A stretch of 52,060 bases of DNA, taken from Dinochytrium kinnereticum. Taxonomy: Eukaryota; Chytridiomycota; Chytridiomycetes; Chytridiales; Chytridiaceae. The first letter of the stretch is position 1, and each line of letters starts with the position of its first letter. Location of the stretch: assembly GCA_027604005.1 (NCBI GenBank), contig JADGJT010000142.1:1-52060 (forward strand), in the 5' to 3' direction. The notes beneath the pieces are model-generated. The model worked only from the letters and a program-made list of their open reading frames with translations, was not told the DNA's origin and searched no databases. The position numbers and the translations under genes were made by a program. Below, piece by piece: positions 29,920-41,459 of the stretch.

Positions 29920-32609
29920 ATGGCTCTCTCATCGTCGTCAACACCACGCCGCAACTCTACCTCCTCGGCGCTGTCCTCGTCCTCCTCCCTTAACTACCCC
30001 GACTCCATCATCTCACGGTCTCATGGCGGCGCCGATGGGCCGTTCATGATGGGTGGTATTCTCTCCTACAAGAAGAACCTGGCCACTTCCAAGAGGAGAT
30101 ATGTCGTTATTGCAAGGCCTTCTTGCGTCGATCACATTCAGGTGAGATTTCATCCCCACTTTCTGTGACTGGCGACCAAGGGCTCAAACCAATGAAGCAA
30201 ATGGAAGGGTAGACGGGATTGTATTGCGATTGCGATTTTAAAGAAGGCAGCATCGACCAAGAGGAGCAAATGCTGTTCAGATCTTGAATTGAATAACGAT
30301 TCGTCATCGGATCTGATGTTGATGTCGTTAAGAAAGGATTCTTGAGCACGATCCCTCGTCTTTAAACTCGACTAACCCCACTGAATCTCATACAAATACA
30401 GATTGTGTTCGAAAGAGTTTTTCAGGCTGCGCTGCTCACAAAGTCAGGCGGTATCCCAAATCGAAGGTCGAACGCTGAAGATAGGAGGCATTTTTCTGCT
30501 CTCAGACCTGAACAGACACCCGATATCCTTGACCCTAAAGTCTGTGCCATCTATGGCAATATCGCAAAGGTATAAAATACTTTGTTTTCCAAATGTTGTT
30601 TTCTCCAACACAAAAGCTTTAACTCGTAACAAACTTCTGGGGAAACAAAAAGGCCGCCGTCGAGAAAACCCCTCTAATGATCATCCTCACTTCCTTCGCA
30701 AAATCAATCACCCCAACCTTCATCCACATGTCCACCGTCGACTCGTTCTACTCTGAGGTCGACCTTTCGACTCCCTGCCACTTCCGAATTCGTGTGGGGT
30801 CTGATGAACTTCGATTTGTGGCCGAGACCTCACATGATTATCAGGAATGGGAGGACGCAATTAAAGAGGCAATGATGCTGGCGAATGAGGGACTGAAGTT
30901 TGAGAGACTTTCGGCGAGGGGTTTGATGAGGAATACCGGGATGACGCCGTCGCCGGTGCCTTCATATCGGCCAGAATCGCCGGCTTCGACAGCTTATGGT
31001 TCACAGTCTGATGTTTGTAGTCTTTGATTTTTTTTATTTCATTTCTTGTCTGTTGCTGGATTACATTCTCTGTTTCCTTTTCCGTTCGACAGGTTCTATC
31101 GTTTTCGGTTCTGTCTACTTTCAGTTCCTCATATCTGCTTTCATTTTCAATATCTCTCTACCTTTCCTTTTCTAATCTTTTTCATCAATTCATTTCTCTT
31201 GAATCTCACGAAAACAAACACAACAACAAAAAATTGCCATTAAATAGTCTCTTGGAAGGTCAATCTCAGCACCGAATATCTCGGCTCCCTCCACCTTAAC
31301 TACCTATTCCGACCCCTCAACCCCGAAACACCGCCCCCTCCGATGGAAATCAAGCATTAGCTCCTTCTTCTCCCGCTCAAGTAATTACCAGCAACCTCAA
31401 CCCCGCTCCGCCCCAAGTCCCCTCCCCTCCTCAACCTCCTCCTCAACAGCCTACCCATCCCCTTACATGAACCCATCGGAGGCCTCGTCGTCTGCATCCC
31501 TATTCTCAAATGGAGAAATGGTGGGAAGCACCCCACCTGTCATTGCCATGGACTTCGGGTTTGGGAGTGGCGAGGAGATACGATATTCTCCTGGACGCGG
31601 AACGCCGCCTCGCGCCGTTCGGGGTGATACCGGAAGTTTGGATGACGTTCAACCGAACAGCGCTAGAAACTCAAAGTATTTCCCTGCGACACCTCCGCCT
31701 ATTGAAGGAGAGCGAGGTCAAAAATCGTCAATGTCGTCTTCGAGTACTCCTCAGCCAGCGTCGCTTTATGAGCCGTTGCCTTACGCCGTTGTTTCGTCTG
31801 GACCTGGGGCGACGAGAAGGAAAGAGTCGAGTGATGCGATTACGGCAGGTAGGGTTGGGAAACCTGACGCTACTTCTTCGTCGTCGAGGTGGAGAGATTC
31901 CGGGATGGGAGCGTCGTCATCTGCTGAATCAACTTTTTCGACCCTGTCAGGGGACTCTTCTATCCGTCCTACGGACGGGCAAGGTTCTGTGACAGTAGAC
32001 TCGATCTATTCAAGACTTTATGATCATAGCCAGATAGAGGGAGATGCATCTGGGTCGTCACGGCCTTTATTGCAAACAGGTGTAGGGGCATTACCTTCGT
32101 CCAATAACATTGCAATGGGGAAACGAGTCGGTCCATCCGTAACCGCCAATCCCGCATCTCGACCTTCCCCAAAACCAACCTCCCTTCGAACCTCCATCTC
32201 CTCAACAGGGGGAGGAGGAGTGGCCCCATCTTCCCCCCATCCGCTAACATCCCTAGCCCTCTCAACCTCTCGACCCTCTCAAGACGACATGGATTCCCAG
32301 AGACGCCCCTCCACATCATCATACCATACTCCAAGCGGATCTCCGCAACCTGTAGCATATTATGCTCCCCAGATGTACGGGTATCCGGCTTCGGCTCAGC
32401 AGCAACAGGAGTTTGTGGTGCAGCAACAGCAGCAATATTATCAGCAGCAGCAGATGGCTTACTATGCTGCTGCTGCTGCGGCGGCTGCGGCCAATCAGAA
32501 TTACTATTATGGGTATGCACAGGTTGCGCAGGAGAATCATGGACAGGGGTATGGAAATGGTGGGAGTGGAGCGGGGGCTATTGGCGGGAAGGGTGGGGAG
32601 GGGGCGTAG
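29920..32609 (+). CDS. PH-domain protein with Gln/Ala-rich disordered tail
   Basis: Exons 29920-30141, 30402-30569, 30653-31012 and 31248-32609; 703 residues. A pleckstrin-homology fold starts at about residue 43 (GPFMMGGILSYKK, KRRYVVIA). It ends at about 225 with FVAETSHDYQEWEDAIKEAM, which carries the invariant tryptophan of the last helix. A longer than usual insertion lies between the early strands. PH domains bind phosphoinositides or proteins at membranes. The junction into exon 4 gives SLGRSISAPNIS, a possible 14-3-3 site. The rest is Ser/Pro/Gly-rich and ends in glutamine, tyrosine and alanine runs (QQQQQYY, nine Ala). The exon 3 donor (GTTTGT) is not ideal, so that junction is the weakest. 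Confidence 0.78.
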
Positions 32610-33078
32610 GGACGATAGGAGTTTTGATTATGTTTCAGTTAGATGTTTTTGTTTTGTTTCGGGGTTTGCAGATGTTCTTTAATGTGTCGAATTCTTTTTA
32701 TCACTGTGTTTTCTTTGTCGTTTTCACACAATTTTATTTTAATTTGCTTATTATTATCGAAGGCTTTTGAGCAATTGGCTGTCCTTTTCTTAGCTTCATC
32801 TTTTTAATTCACTTGCTGACTTTTTTTATTCAGTTTCTTCTATTTCTTACATTCAGCGGCCACTCCTTTTTTTTCTCTCCATTTTCCCCTAATTCTGTAT
32901 TTTGCGTGATCTTATTTTATATAAAAAAAAAAAGAAAGGCAGCTAGTTCCAGCCCTTCTTTTGCAATAAAAAAAGTTCGAGGAAATTCCAACTTGATGGC
33001 GACTTTATCTGGCTACCAACTCTTTAAATGCATTCACCCGAATTTTAGTTGTGCTACACCATCGTCCCTCTGATCAAA
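32610..33078. other. Intergenic, T-rich 3' flank to Ubc7 promoter
   Basis: 469 bp between two plus-strand genes. Pyrimidine-rich and without coding signal. Confidence 0.5.
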
Positions 33079-34613
33079 ATGAGGCAACTCTCTGGAGCTA
33101 CTGCACTTAAGCGCTTGATGACCGAGTATAAGGGTAAGCAAAGAACGTCGCGGGATGTCCGTTGCAGAAGACGTGGGATTGCTTCCCTTTACGTGGGGGT
33201 GGTTTGCGAGGAGCGCCTGCTGCGATGGCTGGTGGGGTTCTGGGGGCGGCTGTGAGGGTTGTGCGGGATCACCGGGGAAGCGGATCGTTCGCCGTATAAT
33301 TCGGCGGTGGGATGGTGGTGATTGCGGTAATTGGTGAACTGGGTTGGTTTGCGATGAGGACTTGCTTGAACTCATGCATGCTGAGTTCTCTTGTCTCAAA
33401 TCCTCCTCCGTCAGTTCCTCTTTGACATTCTCATACCTGGGATTCGCACTTTCTCGTGTGTTCTTTTTCCGCTGATTTGGTCTTTCATCATACCGACGCG
33501 CACACCTTTGGCTTCACTTCCTCTGAGCCAATTGGTATCAGACCGTTGTGGATTTTTTGGCTAACTTGTTTTGTTACTACTTTTTTCTTTATGTCAGAGT
33601 TGACGCTGAACCCTCCGGAAGGTATCACGGCTGGACCGGTTTCGGAGGATGATTTCTTTTTGTGGGAGGCTTTGATAGCGTGAGTCTCTTTTGGCTCTTT
33701 GTCTCTATGTTATTATTTTCTTTAGTCTTGCTTGGAGGAAACATAAGATGCGGTTTAGGCCTAGATGGATCCTGTAGTTTGTACCTCAGAGAGAAGGTGA
33801 TATGGAGGTGGGATAAAGATAAAAGGGAAGAGTCTATTGAAGGAGCAAGTCTTTGTTTGTTACTTTACGTGCAGGGAACGCGGGGCTAGTAATTGGAATT
33901 AAAGATCCAAAGTAGGGTTACTTGAGGACGAGGTTGACGAAAATCCTAAGATTATATAACTTGCTGAAGAAAACTTTGACGATTGATGAAAAACCGCTCT
34001 ATTTCCCAACTAATTCGCATATCGTTCCTTCCTCATTTCCAAAAATCTATCCACGCAGCGGCCCGGACGACACCCCCTACGAGGGCGGTATATTTACCGC
34101 CACTATCACCTTCCCCAAGGACTACCCCCTCTCTCCACCCGTCATGAAATTCACCTGCCCGATCTTCCACCCCAACGTTTACACAGATGGCACAGTATGC
34201 ATCTCAATCTTGCACCCCCCTGGGGACGATCCGAACATGTATGAACACGCTTCAGAGAGATGGTCGCCTGTGCAGAGTGTTGAGAAGATCTTGTTATCGG
34301 TTGTCAGTATGTTGGCGGGTAAGCTTGTTTCTTTTTTTTTTTTTCCTTTTTTTTTTTTTGGTGGGGTATCTTTTAAAGAAGGTTTGATCCCGGCTGGTTT
34401 GCGTTGCGTTCGCAATGGTTATTTTCTACTTTGGACGGATGTTGATTTTTCGCGTGTTGGATGTAGCCCCCCATTCATTTGCTTGTTTTGTTATATGCAG
34501 AACCCAACGATGAGAGCGGTGCCAATATTGAGGCATCCAAGATGTGGCGAAGCGATCGTGTGAAGTTCAACGAGATCGTTCGCAAGCAGGTTGAGGACCT
34601 TCTCGTGCTGTGA
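33079..34613 (+). CDS. UBC7: Ubiquitin-conjugating enzyme E2, Ubc7/UBE2G2 type
   Basis: Exons 33079-33133, 33598-33679, 34059-34318 and 34501-34613; 169 residues, as expected. It is a complete UBC fold: [25 protein letters not shown], then [17 protein letters not shown] with the HPN motif and catalytic Cys93. The acidic loop [17 protein letters not shown] after the active site is the mark of the Ubc7/UBE2G2 group. Next come [20 protein letters not shown] and [15 protein letters not shown]. The enzyme makes Lys48 ubiquitin chains on ER-associated degradation substrates, together with membrane E3 ligases and a Cue1-type partner. The first two introns are long for this window (464 and 379 nt). 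The N-terminus is four residues longer than human UBE2G2. Confidence 0.97.
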
Positions 34614-35125
34614 GTCTGTGTCGTGAAGGGAAGCGACGAATATAAAGATGGAACCCAAAGTATTTGTTATCTTTTTTTGCCTTCTCATCCATTGAGGGCA
34701 ATGTCCCCAGCACCAAGTCACAACGCTCGTTTCCTTCTCCCTCCCCTTTACGGGTGATTTTCAAGAACTTCATAGGGGCGAATATTCGCAGGAATGTTTT
34801 GCACGAACTGAAGATCGGGACTTTGCATTTGAAAGATTGCCGTGAAATTTTCTGACAAGACAAACGTGCTGAGCAAGAGCCGTCACTCCCCACCTCCTGA
34901 CGATCACCTCCACCCTTTGCCCAGAGATCCTGAACGAGCGAACGACGACGGTGTCCTTCTGGTATCCTTAATCTCTCTGGAGACCATCTACAGTGCGTGA
35001 GAAGGAGAAACTGTGAGCTGTACAGTCCTTCCACCAGCCTAAGAGCCATAGGATCGGCACACTAGCCAGAACCACCGCGGCCACTCGACAACCCAACCTC
35101 CATTTACCAGATATATAGAAATCAA
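34614..35125. other. Intergenic, Ubc7 3' flank to enkurin promoter
   Basis: 512 bp between two plus-strand genes. No gene or RNA seen. Confidence 0.5.
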
Positions 35126-36554
35126 ATGGCCGCCACGATCCAAACCCACCACGCCCCCTTCCCTCGCCACCGTCGTCTCCCCTCTGACCCTCTCAACGAA
35201 AGCATCTACAACCTCGTCACCAGACCAGAAGACGATCGACCTCCCCCACTTTACAAGAGCAGGTTTGCTCAACAGGTTCGAAGTGATCATGTTGCTGCGA
35301 GGAGGAATCATCCGAATGGGAGTGGGATTTTGCCTCTTTCTTCCGCTAGTTGGAGTCCGGGGAGTGCAGGGACGAGGGGAGGGGCGGGGGGACTGGCGGG
35401 GGGAAGCACGGGGGCTGTTAAGAAAGGGGTTAGCGGTAAGTATTTGGTGATTGCGGCTTTTTTTCCTACTTTTTGTTCTGTGATGGGACGAGATGTAGAC
35501 TCATTTGTTGTTTATTCTTTCGTCATTGGACATTTTCTTTTGACAGCGCAGCATTTGAGAACCGCAACAAAGACCTCCACCGGGCTGTATGTATCAAACC
35601 AAGTGGCACCTCGGCAACCAGGAATATTTCAATCCGAAAAGCGAACCCCTCCCGCAGGAAAGTCAGCTTCAAAGATCAAGCCCAAGCCAGTCACCCAAAG
35701 TAAGTTCTCCACCTTTTCACCCCAATCCTCACTTCATATTAAAAAAACAATATCCAGAACGGCAATCGACCAAAACACCACCCCAAAATCTACCCGCCAG
35801 CCGTCCAATCTCGAAGCCCACCTCTGGCCGAATCGCCATGGCCGCCGAAAAGAGGTCAAACGCCTCGACCCCTGTTGTAGCGGACCCCTCTCGATGGGAC
35901 CACATAGCGGCAGACGAAGCAGAGGCGGAGATTCTTCAACGGTTCCGAACGATCAAGATAGACGATGCTTCTCAACCTCTCAAGTGTCTTTCTTCCGTCT
36001 CTCCCGTTCCACAGCTTCGACGAGACGAAGAAGAGGTCCCCGAGGAACTGGATGAAGGTGATGAAGGTGGGGAGAGTGGTGGCCCTCTGAGGGAGATGGC
36101 TTCCTATGCTGTCGGAAATCGAAGGAGGGTGAGGGTTGGCGGTGGAGACGTATCGGTTGGTGGGGCGGAGAGGATTCCGAATGTTGTTGGGGCGCAGGGA
36201 GGTGGAAACAGAAGGATGTTACCAGAGGCGGAAAGGTTGGCGATTTTGGCGGGATTGAAGGCGAATCATGGGGCTTTGATGGAGTTGTATAATCGGATGA
36301 GTGTTACAGTTGATACGGTTTCAAAGATGAATAGGTAAGGAAAAGAAAAAGTCGCTTGCTTTGCTTCTTTTTGTTGACTTCTTTATGGGTTTGCTTTTGT
36401 TTCTTTTGGTGATTTTCTTTTTGTCTTTTCTAATGACCCGCTCAAAAACCCCGATGAAACCAATAATAGGAAAGCGTCTATGGAAAAGCAACTCCAACTC
36501 CTAGAACAAGATATAAAAAAGTTTGGGCATCCCAATATCATTGTCGACGCCTAA
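35126..36554 (+). CDS. ENKUR: Enkurin-domain flagellar protein
   Basis: Exons 35126-35435, 35547-35699, 35758-36334 and 36470-36554; 374 residues. The N-terminus has the enkurin signature ESIYNLVTRPEDDRPPPLYKSRF. The C-terminal enkurin domain is MLPEAERLAILAGLKANHG, ALMELYNRMSVTVDTVSKMN and, across the last splice, RKASMEKQLQLLEQDIKKFG. Enkurin binds inside ciliary and flagellar doublet microtubules (a microtubule inner protein) and carries an IQ-like calmodulin-binding segment in animals. The middle is a disordered, basic then acidic linker. The phase-1 and phase-2 junctions all agree. Enkurin is kept only in lineages that build motile cilia, so this organism very probably makes flagellated zoospores. 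Confidence 0.92.
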
Positions 36555-37394
36555 CCTTAACAAAAAAAGAAAAGTCGTATATATTCTTCGCTTTCCCCTT
36601 CAGCCCTTTCTTTTTACCATTACACTCCATCTACTTTCCTCTCTTTTTCATCCTGTCTGTAAATGCTGTATTGTAAGTGCATCCCCTGTTTTCTTCGATT
36701 CCAGAGTTTAAAACTGTTACTGTTTGAGTTGGATGCTTGTCCTGTTTTGTCTGTTTTTTTCTGTATAACTTTTTCATGGGGACGGGTGGATTCTCTTTTG
36801 TAGTTCATTTCACCCGGTTTTGTCTTTCGACAGGCAGTCATATGTTATTTTCTACTTTTTAACAAAAAATGCCTTAATATCTTTTGAGTGTTTGAGCCTC
36901 CTTCCCCCTCATGTGTCATGGTCTTTTTTTTTTTTCCAGTTTCCTCCTCTTTTTCTGTTTAGGGGCGGAGGCAGTGGGTTGCATTTCCGTTTTTGGGGGT
37001 TACCTTTACTTCTCTGACGACATTTTCTCACCATTATTGATCACTCCTTCATGAGCTTCTCGACTTTCTTAATACGCACCTTAAGTAGTCACTTTGTAAA
37101 AGGAGAGGCCATACGTCAATACATTCTCCCACCCCCTTCCATTCCCCCTCGCTTTAAAAGCAATAACAAACCGTCTTAATAGCCGTTTCCGAAACGAAAA
37201 AAATAGACAGAAATTGAAGGATGACCCCAGAAGCCTCCCCGATATGCTTTATTGTGAAAAAGGAGGGATCCAAGAAAAACAAAAAGCAAAGAAGAAAATA
37301 ACACGTTGGAGAGAAAACACCATTAACCACAAATATTATTTCACCACCGCAGAAGCCACTTAATAACGCAATAAGAATCAAAAGGATCACACCA
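36555..37394. other. Convergent intergenic region
   Basis: 840 bp between the enkurin and SCAMP 3' ends, T-rich on the plus strand. TTTATT at 37248-37253 is a likely polyadenylation signal for the minus-strand SCAMP gene. No coding signal. Confidence 0.5.
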
Positions 37395-38983
37395 TCACTT
37401 CCTAGTATCAGCAGCATATGCGCTCCGAATCGCCGCACCCGCCACCTCCCTCCCAACGCTAGAAGAAGCCACACCCTCAATAGCCTGCTGCTTCGCTTGC
37501 TCCATTGTAAGTCCTTTAGATCGATAATATCCTTGAACCTATCAATGCATTCACGCGTTAGAGAAAACTAAAACGAGTCGGAAGGAAAAACAACAAAGAA
37601 CTCACGGCTTTGATCTGCCATAACCCGTAAACGACTTCAAAAATAAAGAGAGAGCTTGAAATTGCGCAGAGAACACCGACGGCCAATTGACTGCCGAGTT
37701 GCGATAGACAGTAGATAACACCTGCTCCACCCCTACAAACGACGATAGTTTGGGTCAATGAAGATAAGATAGTGGTTAGAAGCGGGGGGTACGGTGGGAT
37801 TGGGATTCTTCTTCTTACCACCCGGGAATTCCGACAGCAAGCAGGGCGGAAACAGCGAGGTGGAAGCTAAAGTTGAAAAAGAAGAGGAAAAAACTGATAG
37901 ATCGATCTGTTTTCACTCCAGCTGGTTTTGTGGTAAGAAAGTTGACTATCCAATTTTCGCGTAGATGAAAGAAAATTTATATGCTTACAGTATAGAGGCT
38001 GATACCAGAACACGACTGTCATAAGGAAAATGAATGCAAAGAGGAGAAAAAAACCCAACGGTTTAGTTGATTCAGGCGCGTTCGATAAGAGAAGACAAAA
38101 TGAAACTCACAGCTAACAGGAATACCAATGAGCATGATAATCAACGCGAGTCCAAATGTTCCACCGGAGGACTCTGCCTTTACAATCAACAGCGCAAATG
38201 CGGCTGCAAAGTTCATAACATACGTCGCGGTAGACACTAAGAAAAAATTCTTAAGCCCCCCGCAAGCCAAAGTAGAAAGAGCAACGAAGCAGACCAACTT
38301 AAAGATTCTAATGAAGTACTCACACCACCAAGCCATAAAAAGCCTCTTAACAAGCCACCTAGCTTGCTCTGGGATATCATTTTGAATATCATGATAAACC
38401 AGCGGTCTGAACGGTGGGAAGTTGGGCGGTTTAAAAGTTCCAACAGTTTTCTCCCTCTCCGCAAGCTATACCATCATTCAGTCACATTAAAAAAAAACCA
38501 GAAAAAGAAATAAACCTTGGCCTCTCTCGCCTTTAACTCCTGCTCTTTCCTTTCAAGCTCTGCCTCTCTGCTTGACTTGGCAGGGGCCACCGAGTCATCG
38601 ATCTGGAAGGTTGCGCCACGGGAAGACTCAGAGGTATACTTTGATGGTGATGGCAAGGGTGGAGCCGGGGTGCGGGGTCGTGATGGAGCCCTTGATGAAG
38701 CAGCATCACTCCATGGATCTCCGTCTCCTTGAGCGCCGTCCTGATAATTGTGTAAGGGAAGGGAGGAGGGTGAGGAAGATTGGAAGATGCCCATCGTGTA
38801 AGAAGGGAAAGGGAGATTAAGGGCGTCAATGGAATCATAATGGAAAAGGGAAGGGCGCAATCTGATGGTGCCGATGGACTCATAATGCAAAGGGGAAGGG
38901 CGTCATGGGAGGATGTCGATGGAGTCGGTCTCCTCACGTACGATGAAGGGGTTTGGATCCTCGGCAAAGGGGTTGGATGACAT
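37395..38983 (-). CDS. Secretory carrier membrane protein (SCAMP)
   Basis: Seven exons on the minus strand: 38983-38942, 38740-38516, 38465-38111, 38015-37989, 37921-37822, 37732-37606, 37538-37395; 339 residues. SCAMPs are four-helix membrane proteins of Golgi, endosome and secretory vesicles. Two NPF motifs (residues 4-6 and 11-13) bind EH-domain endocytic proteins. A coiled coil follows (REAELERKEQELKAREAK). The SCAMP signature is PPNFPPFRPLVYHDI, leading into four membrane helices. The cytosolic loop IPVSFVFWYQPLYSGVKTDRS matches the conserved SCAMP loop and depends on a 27-nt exon. VGIPGGGAGVIY and YGLWQIKAVQGYYRSKG complete it. The 14-codon first exon carries both NPF motifs. Confidence 0.94.
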
Positions 38984-39045
38984 GCTGAGGTTGTCAGAAT
39001 TCTTCATTCAAGGAATTATTTTTGACAATTTGAAAAACGATGGCC

Positions 39046-41085
39046 TCAACGGCGATTGCGAGGCATCACTTGCATCTTCAACCCATGCTGCATTCCGAGC
39101 GTCAACCCAAGCCCCTGAGCGACATTCGCATCAGGCGAAAGATTAAATTCAAAGGAAGAAACCAGCGCAACAAGCGCCATCACTCCCTCCACCATCGCCA
39201 TCTGCTGGCCAAGACAAGTCCTGCAAAAACACCAGTCAGCCAAACCAACAAAAGGAGGTCAAAAACGAATTGAAAAAAAAGTAGAAATAAAGAAGGGATG
39301 ATTTTTTTGTTCCGATTTTCCCCTTTACCTTGGTCCCGCGTTGAAAGCGGTGAACTTGAATGGCGACTCTCGCTTCACATTCCCAGACACATCGATCCAT
39401 CGTTCTGGTTTGAAGTCGCACGCGTCAGGGCCCCAGATGAATTCCATACGTCCCATAACGTAAGGAAGCCAGTTCACGTCTGTGCCTTTCGGGATGAAGA
39501 TACCACCTGGGAGAACGTCCTTGTTTTTTTTATATTTAAAATTATCCCGATTTGATGAATGAGAAGGTAATGGATGCTTACATCGTTTACTGCCGTTTTG
39601 AGGTCAGTGGGCACGCTTGGATACAGGCGGAGAACTTCTAGGAACCTAATAGACCACTAGATCAGTGCTTGATCAGGCGGAGAAATACTTTAAACACAAC
39701 CCACACAGCGTTCGCGTATTTCAAGGATGCAACTTCGTCATAGCTAGGAATCTGGCCGTTCGTCACCATCTCGACTTCTTGTCTGATCTTCTCCACAATA
39801 TCTTTCCTTTCTGAGAGAACATAAAATGCCCATGATAATGCCTGAGCAGTGGTGTCCCGACCTAAAATGTAACGATGCACATTAAGCCCTGCTTGAAAGA
39901 GCGCTTGCAATAACTCACCAGCAATCATCATGTTAAGCACCATATCCCTTAACTGCTTATCCGTTAAACTTTCGCCTTCAATCTTCACCTCCAAATACAA
40001 ATCCAACAAATCCTTATATCCCTTATCAGAATCTCCACCGCCACCCGCCAGCGCCTCCCTCTTCTCCCTGATTCTATCTTCAGCAAATCGATTGATGACA
40101 GTCACACATCTGTCGAGCTCAGATCGTGCACCTGTGAACCACTCTGTGATAGGATACACCGGGTCTGCAAAACGAAAAGCAAGAATGCTATTGGCTTTGT
40201 TGAAGGCTTGAACAAAGGGGGAAGGGGATGAAGTGAGGGTGTTGAGGTTGGATCCAAAGGCGATCTTGCCGAAGCTGTTTGGAGTTGAGTCGACGATTGG
40301 AACGTTACGAGTGCCTTACGTGTCCATTGTAAAGCTGTGCAGAAGTTCGTAAAGGTCAATATTTTCCTTTGTTTCGGACGTAGCCTTAAGCTGATCGATC
40401 ATGATATGGATCTCTTCCGTTATGACTTTGCTATAAAATCAGAAAAGGTCAACCCAGGAATCAATCCAGGGAACAACCTCAATGACGCCCTAAAGTTCCT
40501 TGTTGTAAAGATATGAGACGAGACTTTCCTCTGCCACCTCCAATGCTCTCCATCGACATTAAATATCCCATCGCCCAGCATTGGTTTCAACGCTTCATAA
40601 AAGAATGGCCCTAAAAAATAGAAATAAAAAAAGGTCAGAAGCAAGTAAGGCATAGGCGTCCACAAATAATGGTCCCCTCGGAAACATGCAAACATACCCT
40701 TGATGTAGTTGTCAAAGTTGGTCTTCAAGACATGCTCGACGATAGCCGGATCCACCGTCATCACATACTGAGTCTGATTGAACGTTGGGTACAAAAGGGC
40801 CCTAAGCACAACACAACCAACAAAATCAACCAACCCCATCCCAAATAATATCAAAATAACAATCAAATCTCACCAAGACCGCCCATACATCCTCGCATGG
40901 TCATGAAACATCTCATTGTATCGATGAACGTTAGCAAGTATCTCGGGAACGTTTCCAACGATGGGGGAAGGCTTGGGAAAAGGCAAGTTGATCCTTGGCT
41001 TCCTTGTTGTGACGTGGAAGTAGATGAGGAGGGATGCAGGGACAGCGAGGACGGACAACAATATGGCAATGATGATGGAAAGCAT
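39046..41085 (-). CDS. Cytochrome P450, CYP52/CYP86-clan type (copy B)
   Basis: Nine exons on the minus strand: 41085-40874, 40801-40698, 40610-40478, 40430-40320, 40274-39919, 39861-39705, 39645-39582, 39519-39329, 39220-39046; 500 residues. It is the inverted duplicate of the P450 at 22.7 kb. Exons 1-8 have exactly the same lengths and phases, and the last is six bases longer. Motifs are conserved: [17 protein letters not shown] and FNAGPRTCLGQQ, with heme Cys445. Differences cluster in the N-terminal anchor (here MLSIIIAILLSVLAVPASLL) and the last 30 residues. Introns differ in sequence and length. All catalytic residues are intact, so it should be active. Likely a fatty-acid or alkane hydroxylase in the ER. 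It ends 62 bp from the SCAMP start codon. Confidence 0.95.
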
Positions 41086-41459
41086 TGCGATGCAATGATT
41101 TTGCAAAACCTTGGCCCAAGTGTTACTGTTACGTGGAGAGGTAGAAAGCGTTTCGGTCAACGAGAACGGCTTGCAGGGGCCTGTGAAGGTGTCGGAGGAG
41201 GGATCGTACAAGCCGCTGGCGGATGGGAGTTGGGATTCATGGAGTAATGATGGCCATGATGTGTAGACTACGCCTAATGGGTGACGGTGAACTGGAACTT
41301 GACTCAAATGGAAAAGCAACACTTTTGTTTCAAGGTCATATCTGGGCCCATGTCAGAAACAAGGGTGATAGCAGGCTAGTCTCTCTCCTAATTTCATCGT
41401 TGACGCGAGATCCGCCATGTTTTATTTTGTATCAGCGTTAAGCAACGTAGAAAAAACAC
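41086..41459. other. Intergenic, SIL1 3' flank to P450 copy B promoter
   Basis: 374 bp between two minus-strand genes. An open frame runs upstream from the P450 start to 41322, but the membrane anchor at the ATG of 41085 makes that the natural start. Confidence 0.5.

Noticed and set aside
22674..41085. P450 pair as an assembly duplication
   Set aside because: The copies differ at many coding positions, in intron sequence, and completely in the N-terminal anchor, and they are in opposite orientation with different flanks.
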